64,000 bases of DNA, from positions 46,517-110,516 of the forward strand of contig NZ_VEBF01000011.1 in the NCBI RefSeq assembly GCF_007676705.1, given 5' to 3'. Under the pieces are notes generated by a model that worked only from the letters and a program-made list of their open reading frames with translations, did not search any database and had not been told where the DNA came from. Origin of the DNA: Paenibacillus xylanexedens (lineage in GTDB: Bacteria > Bacillota > Bacilli > Paenibacillales > Paenibacillaceae). Of this stretch, positions 1 through 8,261 are shown piece after piece. The position numbers and the translations under genes were made by a program. The stretch's first letter is position 1. Every line of letters begins with the position of its first letter.

Positions 1-513
1 TTCAAAACGAAGCGCCGCCGAAGGCTTGTCCCCGTATGCACCACCAATATGTATATTGTTCTTGGCAGTGGCATTTAGACCCATGGCATCCAGCATCCGA
101 ACATGATGACGAAGGTCGCGAATCGAATTGTGCAGAACTTGCTCACGAGGTGTACTAAGTACGGTAAAATGATCCGGATGAAAGGATACACGCATATCAT
201 TCGCCTTCACAAAATCACCAATAGCCGCAAAGTCCTGCTTCAGTGCCGGGAATGGATCCCAGTCATTCAAGTCCTCATGTGTCGCCAGTGGAATCAATTT
301 GGAAGAGAAGCGATATACATGAATATGGCTGCCCTTGTTGTGCCGGAGCAATCGTAGTGTATTATGCAGGTTCTCGGCTGCAATCCGTTCGAGCTTGCGG
401 ATGGCTGCTTCCCTGTCATCAATTTTGTTAAAACTGGACATGGTCATGGTCCGGGAAGGTGAGGCATTCTCAACAAGCACGGACATTGCCACATAACCAA
501 AACGTACGAGCAT
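1..513 (-). CDS. uvsE: UV DNA damage endonuclease UvsE (C-terminus cut by window edge)
   Basis: UvsE nicks DNA immediately 5' of UV photoproducts and other lesions, which starts an alternative excision repair pathway in the cytoplasm. The visible 171 residues begin MLVRFGYVAMSVLVENASPS and carry the family segments LRLLRHNKGSHIHVYRFSSK, SFHPDHFTVLSTPREQV and IHIGGAYGDKPSAALRFE, which supply metal-binding His/Glu residues of the TIM-barrel. The ATG at 513 follows GAGAGGAAG at good spacing. The reading frame is open to base 1, so the C-terminal part lies outside the window. It follows the small gene at 669-992 on the same strand after about 155 bases and may be read with it. Identification is by motif and is strong. 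Confidence 0.87.
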   Translation of the reverse strand, partial: MLVRFGYVAMSVLVENASPSRTMTMSSFNKIDDREAAIRKLERIAAENLHNTLRLLRHNKGSHIHVYRFSSKLIPLATHEDLNDWDPFPALKQDFAAIGDFVKANDMRVSFHPDHFTVLSTPREQVLHNSIRDLRHHVRMLDAMGLNATAKNNIHIGGAYGDKPSAALRFE

Positions 514-668
514 GAATTTCTTCCTCTCTGTTAGGGCGGAAAACCAGCACGGCATATTCAACCGTCAGGATGTACCGTCACTGTATATAACCAAGTTTTA
601 CCCTAAAAGAGTGACCATAATCGTATTCTGGCAAATCAGTCCATCCGCCCTACAATCACACTCAGCAA

Positions 669-992
669 CTATTCCTGTGCTTGCTCTCCGAAGAACATCT
701 CATCCGCAAGTGCCGTCTGAACGCGTGATTCTTCCTGAGTCAGTTTGCGGATCAACTGCATCTCTACCTCGGTTACTTCTTGACCCTGGAAGTTGATCTC
801 TGCAATGGAAACCACGATCTTCACGATGGCTACAGCCACGTTATCCGGTGTATAAGCAATGACTTTCTGGCCGGTAGGAAATACCCGGAAGCCTTGTTTA
901 ACCATTTTGCCGCGACCATATTCAAGCAGTTCGTACAGTTCCTGCTCATTCTTGAACTTGCATACGGAATTGAATTCAGTCTGAAATCCCAT
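669..992 (-). CDS. conserved hypothetical protein, 107 aa
   Basis: This is a soluble, acidic 107-residue protein with no signal peptide or membrane segment. The ATG follows AGGAGGG at ideal spacing, so the start is secure. The sequence alternates short helices and strands (MGFQTEFNSVCKFKNEQELY at the start, then QGFRVFPTGQKVIAYT). It faintly recalls small Firmicutes proteins of the DUF2584 type, but I cannot place it with certainty. It starts 30 bases after ddl stops and precedes uvsE on the same strand, so a ddl-hypothetical-uvsE transcript is plausible. Function unknown. Confidence 0.75.
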   Translation of the reverse strand: MGFQTEFNSVCKFKNEQELYELLEYGRGKMVKQGFRVFPTGQKVIAYTPDNVAVAIVKIVVSIAEINFQGQEVTEVEMQLIRKLTQEESRVQTALADEMFFGEQAQE

Positions 993-1022
993 GCATATCC
1001 CTCCTGATCTTGTCGTCTCAGG

Positions 1023-2123
1023 CTACGCCTGTACGCCGTTCTCGTAATTCAATGCCTGCTTGCGGTTATAACGCTCCAGTGCCAGCTCAATCATCCGATC
1101 CAACAGCTCGGCATACGACACACCTGTCTCGCGCCACAAGAGTGGATACATGCTGTACGGTGTGAAACCAGGCATGGTGTTAACTTCATTAATAAGCAAT
1201 GCACCGTCATTTTTCCGAATGAAGAAGTCCGCACGTGAAATCCCGTTACCTTCGATCGCACGGAACGCCTGCAATGCGGCTTCGCGAATGCGATCTGCGG
1301 CTTCGGGGTCAAGTGGTGCCGGAATCAGCATCTGTGACTGACCATTAATATACTTGGCTGCATAGTCATAATACTCACCCGACGAGACAATCTCCCCTGG
1401 AACGGAAGCCATAGGCTCGTCATTGCCGAGGACGCTGACCTCAACCTCGCGTGCTTCAACGAATTCTTCGATGACTACCTTCGTATCGTACCGAAGTGCG
1501 AACTCGACAGCTGTTTTCAGCTCATCACGGTTACGCGCCTTGGAGATGCCCACGCTGGAGCCCAGATTAGCCGGTTTGATAAAACAAGGATATCCCAGTT
1601 GATCTTCGACTTGTACGATCATTTCGTGCTCTGTCTGCTTCCATTGTGTCGCGTTAAAATACGTAAAGGCACATTGGTCAATACCAGCCTGTGCGAACAG
1701 CTTCTTCATGACCACTTTGTCCATGCCGCCAGCTGAAGCGAGTACACCTGCACCTACATATGGCATATCCGCCATCTCGAACATGCCCTGAATGGTGCCA
1801 TCTTCGCCAAACGTACCATGCAGCAGAGGGAACATCACGTCCAGCGCTTCCGCTCCGCCATACAACCGGCCAAACAGTGCGTTCAGTGCATCTTGAGTTC
1901 CACCCGCCGATTGCTCCAGCTTCAAATCTTCAATCTGCGCGAACGGCGCATGCATGACAGGTCCTTTTTTCCACGTACCCTGCTTGGAGATATAAAAAGG
2001 AACCAGTTCATACTTCTCATAATCAAATGCGTTCGTTACAGCAAACGCCGTTTGTAGCGACACCTCATGCTCGCCTGACTTACCGCCGTACACGACGCCT
2101 ACTTTTAATTTATCCATACTCAT
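1023..2123 (-). CDS. ddl: D-alanine--D-alanine ligase
   Basis: Ddl joins two D-alanines with ATP hydrolysis to make the dipeptide that ends the peptidoglycan stem peptide. The 366-residue protein shows the ATP-grasp arrangement: VGVVYGGKSGEHEVSL at the N-terminus, LLHGTFGEDGTIQG, the phosphate loop KPANLGSSVGISK, and the Mg-binding NEVNTMPGFT near the C-terminus. The omega-loop reads YYDYAAKY, as in D-Ala-D-Ala enzymes, and lacks the Glu-Lys-Gly-type loop of the VanA D-Ala-D-Lac ligases. The start at 2123 follows CGGAGG at 7 bases; an upstream in-frame start at 2159 has no such site. It lies about 5 kb from a vanRSYZ-like cluster, but that linkage may be coincidental. Confidence 0.95.
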   Translation of the reverse strand: MSMDKLKVGVVYGGKSGEHEVSLQTAFAVTNAFDYEKYELVPFYISKQGTWKKGPVMHAPFAQIEDLKLEQSAGGTQDALNALFGRLYGGAEALDVMFPLLHGTFGEDGTIQGMFEMADMPYVGAGVLASAGGMDKVVMKKLFAQAGIDQCAFTYFNATQWKQTEHEMIVQVEDQLGYPCFIKPANLGSSVGISKARNRDELKTAVEFALRYDTKVVIEEFVEAREVEVSVLGNDEPMASVPGEIVSSGEYYDYAAKYINGQSQMLIPAPLDPEAADRIREAALQAFRAIEGNGISRADFFIRKNDGALLINEVNTMPGFTPYSMYPLLWRETGVSYAELLDRMIELALERYNRKQALNYENGVQA

Positions 2124-2260
2124 GCGTAACCTCCGATTATCTGTGCCTGATGCTGTCATCCTTGCATGCTCAGCACCCTTGTTATTCTGCTTGCGTTACC
2201 TGGTCTTATTTTACACGGAACTGGATGTCTGCGTCACCGCATCCCGAAAATCTTTCGTCA

Positions 2261-3259
2261 TTAAAACTCATCTGCAATATGAAAAAGCCGGTATACCGTC
2301 CGCTCTGTCCAAGCGTAAGAATCCCGGTAATCCCAATATCGGTGACGACTGCTAACCGTATGTGCGTTAACAAGCGGCATACCGCCTGCATCAAATGCGG
2401 TCACAACGGTGCTGTGCTGAAATCTGCCGTCTCCATCCCAATCGTAAAGAATAACATCTCCGAGCATCAGCTGCTCGGGACGATCTACTGCTGTGGCAGT
2501 CAGACCCCAGCTGCTGCCTGACAAGTAACGCTCCAGACTATTGGAAACCGCCCAGCTGTAACTCCACATTTCGGAGCCGTTCACATACCCCTTATACCAC
2601 CAGCCAGCTTCTCTTCTACCAGTATAGTGGATGGGTGCGCCCCCTGCAAAGAGACATTGGGACACGTAATTGGTGCAATCCACATCAAATTCCTCATATG
2701 CCGGGTTCCCTGCATTCCACCAACGATCTGCGTAGGCAACTGCCAGATCTCTACGATACGCCTGCTGCCTTGAGCTTCTGCCTTGACCCAGAACTTCCCG
2801 ATTCAGCAGCGGCCGGTTCATCGCCTGTACAAAATCGGCTTGTTGAAAGGGACGCCCTTCCCCAGCTGGGCGACGCTCCGGTACTTCCCGCTCGACCCGT
2901 CCAATGATCCATCCACCACTCTGCCGCAGAAAGGTTAACCGCTCCCGCTCAATCCGGTCCTCCCGATGGGTGATCCCGCTCTTCTCGTAGAACAGCCTGC
3001 TGTACAATTGTACATCCACCACCGCTTCTTCCTGTCCATCCATGAGCGTGCGCACAAGCTTGGCGCTGGTCTCGCTGCGAAGAGGCACGGCGCGCCGCTT
3101 ACGGTACCATTCGTCCAGCCTTGCCATACGCTCTCCCCGTTCCACCACGAAGTCAGGATCGGTAACAATCCGTTCGCTGGTCTGTGGACGGTAGTCGATC
3201 TCACAGCGATTGTACTGGTTCACGTAAGTGTATAAGGCACTCTTCCATTCCCGTTCCAA
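2261..3259 (-). CDS. amidase-domain protein (Amidase_6 type)
   Basis: This protein of about 332 residues ends in a putative amidase domain of the Amidase_6 family, found in Firmicutes cell-wall-associated hydrolases with a papain-like Cys/His pair. The likely nucleophile is Cys in DVDCTNYVSQC and the His is in GRFQHSTVVTAF; the tryptophan-rich stretch GWWYKGYVNGSEMWSYSWAV lies between them. The N-terminal half is a charged stalk region with no obvious function. No clear signal peptide is visible with either start. I chose a TTG start at 3259 because AAAGGGGGA lies 7 bases before it; the ATG at 3280 has no ribosome binding site. Substrate unknown. Confidence 0.8.
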   Translation of the reverse strand: MEREWKSALYTYVNQYNRCEIDYRPQTSERIVTDPDFVVERGERMARLDEWYRKRRAVPLRSETSAKLVRTLMDGQEEAVVDVQLYSRLFYEKSGITHREDRIERERLTFLRQSGGWIIGRVEREVPERRPAGEGRPFQQADFVQAMNRPLLNREVLGQGRSSRQQAYRRDLAVAYADRWWNAGNPAYEEFDVDCTNYVSQCLFAGGAPIHYTGRREAGWWYKGYVNGSEMWSYSWAVSNSLERYLSGSSWGLTATAVDRPEQLMLGDVILYDWDGDGRFQHSTVVTAFDAGGMPLVNAHTVSSRHRYWDYRDSYAWTERTVYRLFHIADEF

Positions 3260-3475
3260 GCCTATGTCCCCCTTTGGCATGAGTTCTGTCTGAAGTATTT
3301 CATTGCGTATATAAACTCCTACTATTCATATGAGAGGGTCTTCGGTTGTATGTACGTGTCTCGGGATGAAGACTCTGAATTCGGCAAATACAGGTACATG
3401 CGATATCTTATTCCTTCTCACTTCACGAAAACGCCTTCATTAGTTCAAAAGCTTGCTTGAACAGGCAAAAAGACC

Positions 3476-3504
3476 TTTACGTACAGAGGTGAAAACGGTA
3501 TACT
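3476..3504 (+). promoter_or_regulatory. candidate sigma-A promoter of acnA
   Basis: TTTACG at 3476-3481 and TATACT at 3499-3504 are separated by 17 bases, a good vegetative promoter. Transcription would begin near 3511, about 130 bases before the acnA start codon. Within the 383-base gap between the amidase gene and acnA this is the best promoter match I see. Confidence 0.5.
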
Positions 3505-3533
3505 TAAAACTAAAGTTATGATTATGAAATTAC

Positions 3534-3550
3534 GTTTCACCTGATGAAAC
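3534..3550. promoter_or_regulatory. GTTTCA-N5-TGAAAC dyad, candidate acnA operator
   Basis: A perfect 6-base inverted repeat, GTTTCA and TGAAAC, is separated by 5 bases. It sits just downstream of the predicted acnA transcription start, where a bound repressor would block transcription. The same dyad with the same spacing occurs in front of the IclR-family gene at 17894-17910. Confidence 0.45.
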
Positions 3551-3642
3551 TAACAAACGAGAACACGGAACGATGAAGGCCTGTTCCTCACCTAAATGAA
3601 CGTTTTCTTCATCTCACCGACACATCCCAAGGAGGTACATGT

Positions 3643-6357
3643 ATGTCAGCAAAGAATCATTTCTCCGCCGCTCGCAGTCTTGAGGTTGGAGGCAAATCTT
3701 ACCGCTACTACAGTCTCGATGCTCTTCAGGAAGGCGGCCACGGCGATCTTTCCAGGCTCCCTTTCTCCATTAAAGTGTTGCTTGAAGCAGCAATTCGTCA
3801 ATTCGACGGACGTGCCATTACCGAAGAACACGTTAAACAACTGACCGGCTGGGCAGATGGCCGTGACAATAACAAGGAAATTCCATTCATCCCTGCACGT
3901 ATCGTTCTGCAGGATTTCACCGGTGTACCGGTTGTCGTTGATCTCGCTGCAATGCGTGATACTGTGAAAAAAGCAGGCGGCGACCCGAAACAGATCAACC
4001 CGCTCGTACCTGTCGATCTCGTTATCGACCACTCCGTCATGGTTGATGCTTTCGGTACCAACGATGCACTTGATTACAACATCAAGGTCGAGTTCGAGCG
4101 TAACGAAGAGCGTTACCGCTTCTTGCGTTGGGCACAAACGGCATTCAACAACTTCCGTGCAGTTCCACCATCCACAGGGATCGTTCACCAGGTTAACCTG
4201 GAGTATCTGGCTTCCGTGGCAGCAACAAAAACCGTTGACGGCGAGACCGTTGTATTCCCGGATTCCCTCGTAGGTACAGACTCCCACACCACCATGATCA
4301 ACGGACTTGGCGTTGTTGGTTGGGGTGTTGGTGGAATCGAGGCCGAAGCAGGTATGCTGGGCCAACCGCTATACTTTGTAACACCGGACGTTATCGGTTT
4401 CAAACTGACAGGCAGCCTGAGTGAAGGTGCAACAGCAACGGATCTGGCACTGACAGTTACCCAATTGCTTCGTAAAAAAGGCGTTGTTGGTAAATTCGTA
4501 GAGTTCTACGGACCAGGTCTTGCCAACATCGGTCTGGCTGACCGTGCAACAGTAGCCAACATGGCACCAGAGTATGGCGCTACCATCGGTTTCTTCCCTG
4601 TTGATAGTGAAACGTTGAACTATCTGCGTAACACTGGCCGTCCTGACGAGCAGGTTGAATTGGTTGAAGCTTATTACAAAGCTCAAGGCATGTTCCGTAC
4701 TTCCAGCACCGTTGATCCTGAATTCACAGATGTGATTGAACTGGATCTCGGCTCTGTTGTACCAAGTCTTGCCGGACCAAAACGTCCACAGGATCGCATC
4801 GAGCTGACACAAATGAAAGAAAGCTTCAACAGCATCATCCGCACACCTGTAGATAAAGGCGGCTACGGTCTGAGCGATGAGAAAATTGAACAAACCGTAC
4901 CTGTGAAGCACCCGGACGGTTCCAACAGTGAACTGAAGGCAGGCGCTGTTGTGATCGCGGCGATCACAAGTTGTACGAACACTTCGAATCCAAGTGTTAT
5001 GGTTGGAGCAGGATTACTCGCGAAAAAAGCAGTTGAACGCGGCCTGACCAAACCAGGATATGTGAAAAGCAGTCTGACACCAGGTTCCCTTGTAGTTACC
5101 GAGTATCTGGAAAAAGCAGGTCTGATCACGTACCTCGACAAACTCGGATTCAACGTTGCCGGCTACGGTTGTGCAACATGTATCGGTAACTCCGGCCCAC
5201 TGCCGGACGAAGTGAGCGAAGCTATTGCTGAGAACGATATGACCGTAGCGGCTGTATTGTCCGGTAACCGTAACTTCGAAGGCCGTGTGCATGCACAGGT
5301 TAAAGCCAACTACCTGGCATCACCACCACTCGTTGTGGCATATGCACTTGCGGGTACAGTGAATATTGACTTTGAAACCGATCCAATCGGTTATGATACG
5401 AACAATGAGCCTGTATTCCTGAAGGACCTCTGGCCTACCTCCGAGGAAATCAAGGATACCATCGCAAGTTCCCTGAACGCTCAGATGTTCCGCAACAAGT
5501 ACGAGAACGTATTTACAGCCAACGAGCGTTGGAATGCGATTTCTGTACCGGAAGGCGAATTGTACGAGTGGGATCCGAACTCCACGTACATTCAGAATCC
5601 TCCGTTCTTCCAAGAGCTTGGCGACACGTTGAACGATATCGCTGATATCCGTTCTGCACGCGTTATGGCATTGCTTGCGGATTCCGTAACAACGGACCAC
5701 ATCTCGCCAGCAGGTAATATTGCAGCATCCAGCCCGGCTGGACTGTACTTGAAAGAGCATGGCGTAGAGCGTAAAGACTTCAACTCCTACGGTTCACGCC
5801 GTGGTAACCATGAAGTAATGATGCGTGGTACGTTCGCCAACATTCGTATTCGTAACCAGGTGGCTCCGGGCACCGAGGGCGGTATTACGAAGTACCTGCC
5901 GACGGACGAGGAAATGTCCATCTACGATGCTTCCATGAAGTATCAGGATGAAGGACAGAACCTGATCGTTATCGCTGGTAAAGAGTATGGTACAGGAAGC
6001 TCCCGTGACTGGGCGGCAAAAGGAACATTCCTGCTCGGCGTCAAAGCCGTTATCGCGGAAAGCTTCGAGCGGATTCACCGCAGTAACCTGGTCGGCATGG
6101 GCGTAATGCCATTGCAATTCCAGGAAGGTCACGGCTGGTCCAGCCTCGGCCTGAACGGACGTGAAACGTATGATATTACTGGCCTCAGCAATGATGTGAA
6201 GCCAGGACAAGAATTGAAAGTTACCGTAACTCGTGAAGACGGTACACAGTTCGACTTCCCTGTTATCGCTCGTCTGGACAGCATGGTTGACGTGGATTAC
6301 TACCATAACGGCGGTATCCTGCAAACCGTATTGCGTCAAATGATGAAAAAAGCTTAA
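3643..6357 (+). CDS. acnA: aconitate hydratase (aconitase A)
   Basis: Aconitase interconverts citrate and isocitrate in the TCA cycle with a [4Fe-4S] cluster; the apo form of the Bacillus CitB homologue also binds RNA. The 904 residues match the length of this family. The three cluster ligands are Cys444 in ITSCTNTSNP and Cys510 and Cys513 in GYGCATCIGNSGP. The C-terminal swivel domain carries GKEYGTGSSRDWAAKGT and ESFERIHRSNLVGMG, which hold the substrate-binding Ser and Arg. AAGGAGG stands 7 bases before the ATG. The gene is monocistronic, with its own promoter, a dyad after it, and a strong terminator. Confidence 0.97.
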   Translation: MSAKNHFSAARSLEVGGKSYRYYSLDALQEGGHGDLSRLPFSIKVLLEAAIRQFDGRAITEEHVKQLTGWADGRDNNKEIPFIPARIVLQDFTGVPVVVDLAAMRDTVKKAGGDPKQINPLVPVDLVIDHSVMVDAFGTNDALDYNIKVEFERNEERYRFLRWAQTAFNNFRAVPPSTGIVHQVNLEYLASVAATKTVDGETVVFPDSLVGTDSHTTMINGLGVVGWGVGGIEAEAGMLGQPLYFVTPDVIGFKLTGSLSEGATATDLALTVTQLLRKKGVVGKFVEFYGPGLANIGLADRATVANMAPEYGATIGFFPVDSETLNYLRNTGRPDEQVELVEAYYKAQGMFRTSSTVDPEFTDVIELDLGSVVPSLAGPKRPQDRIELTQMKESFNSIIRTPVDKGGYGLSDEKIEQTVPVKHPDGSNSELKAGAVVIAAITSCTNTSNPSVMVGAGLLAKKAVERGLTKPGYVKSSLTPGSLVVTEYLEKAGLITYLDKLGFNVAGYGCATCIGNSGPLPDEVSEAIAENDMTVAAVLSGNRNFEGRVHAQVKANYLASPPLVVAYALAGTVNIDFETDPIGYDTNNEPVFLKDLWPTSEEIKDTIASSLNAQMFRNKYENVFTANERWNAISVPEGELYEWDPNSTYIQNPPFFQELGDTLNDIADIRSARVMALLADSVTTDHISPAGNIAASSPAGLYLKEHGVERKDFNSYGSRRGNHEVMMRGTFANIRIRNQVAPGTEGGITKYLPTDEEMSIYDASMKYQDEGQNLIVIAGKEYGTGSSRDWAAKGTFLLGVKAVIAESFERIHRSNLVGMGVMPLQFQEGHGWSSLGLNGRETYDITGLSNDVKPGQELKVTVTREDGTQFDFPVIARLDSMVDVDYYHNGGILQTVLRQMMKKA

Positions 6358-6390
6358 TAACATCAATCATTAATGTGATGAAGTTATACA

Positions 6391-6436
6391 AAAAAGCTCC
6401 CCATTACGTGCAATAGCACGTGGTGGGGAGCTTTTT
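6391..6436 (+). terminator. rho-independent terminator of acnA
   Basis: AAAAAGCTCCCC pairs with GGGGAGCTTTTT, with an inner ACGTGC/GCACGT stem, followed by more T residues. It is close to symmetric and may also stop transcription of the minus-strand genes that end at 6489. A related but decayed sequence occurs at 7362-7400. Confidence 0.9.
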
Positions 6437-6488
6437 ATTTAACTGTCGATATGCATCATCAATTTAATTATAAGTAGGTTCTTATCAC

Positions 6489-6803
6489 TTAAAACTCAAA
6501 ATTTAATCCAACTTCTGAATCATCAGGTGGTTCAGGAATACGATATACACCTCTGCAGTTTAATTTCTCCACGTTGATCCAGTCCACAAAATCATCCGCC
6601 CCGTAACTACGAATAAAGTGAGCATATTCCGTATTTCCCTCATGATCAATAGACTCGATATACAGGGTGAATGGGTGCTTATACTCTAAGCTCTGCAAAA
6701 AATCGATAAATTCTCCTCTCCACTCGCCAATTTTTCCTGCATATTGATTGGGAACGTAATAGTAGAACACATCAAAGTGATATACAACAATTTTCATTAG
6801 CAT
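6489..6803 (-). CDS. hypothetical protein, 104 aa
   Basis: This small, aromatic-rich, soluble protein (MLMKIVVYHFDVFYYYVPNQ at the start) has an acidic, proline-containing C-terminus (RIPEPPDDSEVG). The ATG at 6803 follows AGGAGG at 7 bases, and the start lies 25 bases after the stop of the gene at 6829-7233, so the two are probably one operon. I recognise no domain. The pairing with a similarly small, charged partner could suggest an accessory or immunity-type two-gene cassette, but that is only a guess from arrangement. Confidence 0.65.
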   Translation of the reverse strand: MLMKIVVYHFDVFYYYVPNQYAGKIGEWRGEFIDFLQSLEYKHPFTLYIESIDHEGNTEYAHFIRSYGADDFVDWINVEKLNCRGVYRIPEPPDDSEVGLNFEF

Positions 6804-6828
6804 TTACAAGCCTCCTAGAACTTACAGA

Positions 6829-7233
6829 TCACAGTTTAAGTTTTAAGATCTCCATACCTTCTCTCAGTTGTTCCGACACAGCGGTATAGTACTCAATGCT
6901 ATCCGCAAGTTCGCGTTCAGTCTTATGTATAAGATAATAGGAATATTTCTGCATCAACTCATGCTCGTTTAACTCAACAGGGAGATAAATAATCTCAACA
7001 TCAGTCGAATCGAAATAATGACGATATCCCCTCTCCGATTGCCCCACTTTCATGACTGTTTTTATCACCATCAACTCATCGCGATTACAGGTTCTTATCA
7101 TATCTGCTCTTTTCTGTTCTAAATCACTTACTACTTCTTCATCGTAGTGATTATTGTTAGCTTCAACAATTTCATTTTCAATTTGCATAATGGCTTTCAT
7201 GGTTCCTGCTAGTTCTTTAGCCAATGAGTACAA
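6829..7233 (-). CDS. hypothetical protein, predicted helical, 134 aa
   Basis: This 134-residue soluble protein is dominated by charged helices (MKAIMQIENEIVEANNNHYD, EVVSDLEQKRADMIR, ERELADSIEYYTAVSEQLRE) that could form coiled coils. The start is TTG at 7233, supported by AAGGAGG 7 bases upstream; no ATG has a comparable site. It is the first gene of a probable two-gene operon with the gene at 6489-6803. I do not recognise a family, and the neighbours (acnA, the van-like cluster) give no functional clue. Confidence 0.65.
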   Translation of the reverse strand: MYSLAKELAGTMKAIMQIENEIVEANNNHYDEEVVSDLEQKRADMIRTCNRDELMVIKTVMKVGQSERGYRHYFDSTDVEIIYLPVELNEHELMQKYSYYLIHKTERELADSIEYYTAVSEQLREGMEILKLKL

Positions 7234-7361
7234 TGTATATCCTCCTTTTTTTGTAAGGAATAGGTATTAACGAATCCTCTCTACTCTACCTCATTTACGA
7301 TGTTACTCGCAAAGTTCAGTGGTCCTATGCTAAATTCGATACCTTATGAAGCAACAAAAAA

Positions 7362-7400
7362 ACTCCCCGTAACGTGCAATCTGCACAGTGATGGAGAGCC
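7362..7400 (-). terminator. terminator at the end of the van-like cluster
   Basis: Read on the minus strand, an imperfect hairpin (GGCTCTCC ... CGGGGAG with an inner TGCA-type stem) is followed by seven T residues. It lies just downstream of the small membrane-protein gene at 7451. Its sequence resembles the acnA terminator at 6391-6436. Confidence 0.6.
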
Positions 7401-7450
7401 TTTGGTTTCAGTATTTGTGTATTCTCCGTTGCTTCAAGGCCAACTGCCTT

Positions 7451-7660
7451 TTAATGCCCAATGTGATGTGAGGCTTGATCTAACAGTTGAATCGTACCCA
7501 TGACCAGAAACAGACACGACAGAGCAATTAACGAGCCCCCGACCCATCTCGACATGATCAATCGCTCCATAATCTGTTTCTCCGAAGCATCCTTTACGCT
7601 GTGTGGATACACGAGAAACATCAGCCCTGCGCTAATAAACAGTACAGCCATTATAATCAA
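7451..7660 (-). CDS. small membrane protein, 69 aa
   Basis: A protein with two predicted membrane segments, MAVLFISAGLMFLVYP near the N-terminus and VGGSLIALSCLFLVMGTIQL near the C-terminus, joined by a charged loop (HSVKDASEKQIMERLIM). The start is taken as TTG at 7660, 8 bases after AAGGAGG; the ATG at 7681 overlaps the end of the vanZ-like gene and lacks a site. It begins 13 bases after that gene stops, so it is the last member of the RR-HK-VanY-VanZ transcription unit. Function unknown. Confidence 0.65.
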   Translation of the reverse strand: MIIMAVLFISAGLMFLVYPHSVKDASEKQIMERLIMSRWVGGSLIALSCLFLVMGTIQLLDQASHHIGH

Positions 7661-7673
7661 GTTGTTCCCCTCC

Positions 7674-8234
7674 TTACACATGACTTTCCTTAGAATTTAA
7701 CTTCTTCGTCGTCACACGGGATTCTCCTCCCACCAACACCTTTTTCAGGCCGATGGCCATGGTGAGAATAATATATCCAATCAAGCCGCCGAGCGTATTG
7801 AGCATCAGATCATCCACATCAAATATGCCCATACCCGTCAACAACTGTGTCACTTCATAGCCCATACTGAGCAGCAGAGACAGCAAGAGTACCTTTACTC
7901 CAGAAAATAATTTGTTACCCGTCAGCACAGGAATGAAGATGCCCAGTGGGATAAAAGCCAGTACATTGCCTACCAGATGGATTGCGGTGCCTGGACGATG
8001 TAACGACAGGCTGTTCCAGTCTCGTGAGATTTCTTGAAATGGCGTTAAGTTGACGGTTCGCGTATGGATCAGATCCGGTTGTTGCAAGAATTCCATAAGT
8101 CGAACTTTCACGATGTCAAAGTCGACGGGACTTCCTTTGAACAGAATCAGCTTGGTAAGTAGGTATACGTAGACAATGAACACGGCAATCCAAAGGATGT
8201 AATGTTTGGTTTTCTTCTGGTTGTTGTGCTTCAT
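7674..8234 (-). CDS. VanZ-family membrane protein
   Basis: VanZ-like proteins are multi-pass membrane proteins; the founding member in the Tn1546 van cluster gives low-level teicoplanin resistance by an unclear mechanism. This 186-residue protein has an N-terminal membrane helix (HYILWIAVFIVYVYLLTKLI), then the family motifs HLVGNVLAFIPLGIFIPVL, GYEVTQLLTGMGIFDVDDLMLNTLGGLIGYII, and a positively charged C-terminus. GGGAGGAAG precedes the ATG. It lies 27 bases after a VanY-like gene in a cluster headed by a VanR/VanS-like pair, which supports a role in the response to cell-wall stress. The family assignment is firm; the resistance role is inferred. Confidence 0.88.
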   Translation of the reverse strand: MKHNNQKKTKHYILWIAVFIVYVYLLTKLILFKGSPVDFDIVKVRLMEFLQQPDLIHTRTVNLTPFQEISRDWNSLSLHRPGTAIHLVGNVLAFIPLGIFIPVLTGNKLFSGVKVLLLSLLLSMGYEVTQLLTGMGIFDVDDLMLNTLGGLIGYIILTMAIGLKKVLVGGESRVTTKKLNSKESHV

Positions 8235-8261
8235 GTTGCTCTTCCTCCCTGGTGTGCCCTG

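Noticed and set aside
1023..2123. Ddl as a VanA-type D-Ala-D-Lac ligase linked to the van-like cluster
   Set aside because: The omega loop reads YYDYAAKY as in D-Ala-D-Ala ligases, and no vanH or vanX gene is present.
3646..4365. 239-codon open frame on the minus strand inside acnA
   Set aside because: It lies wholly antisense to an unmistakable aconitase gene, has no ribosome binding site, and encodes a Cys-rich, non-homologous sequence typical of shadow frames.
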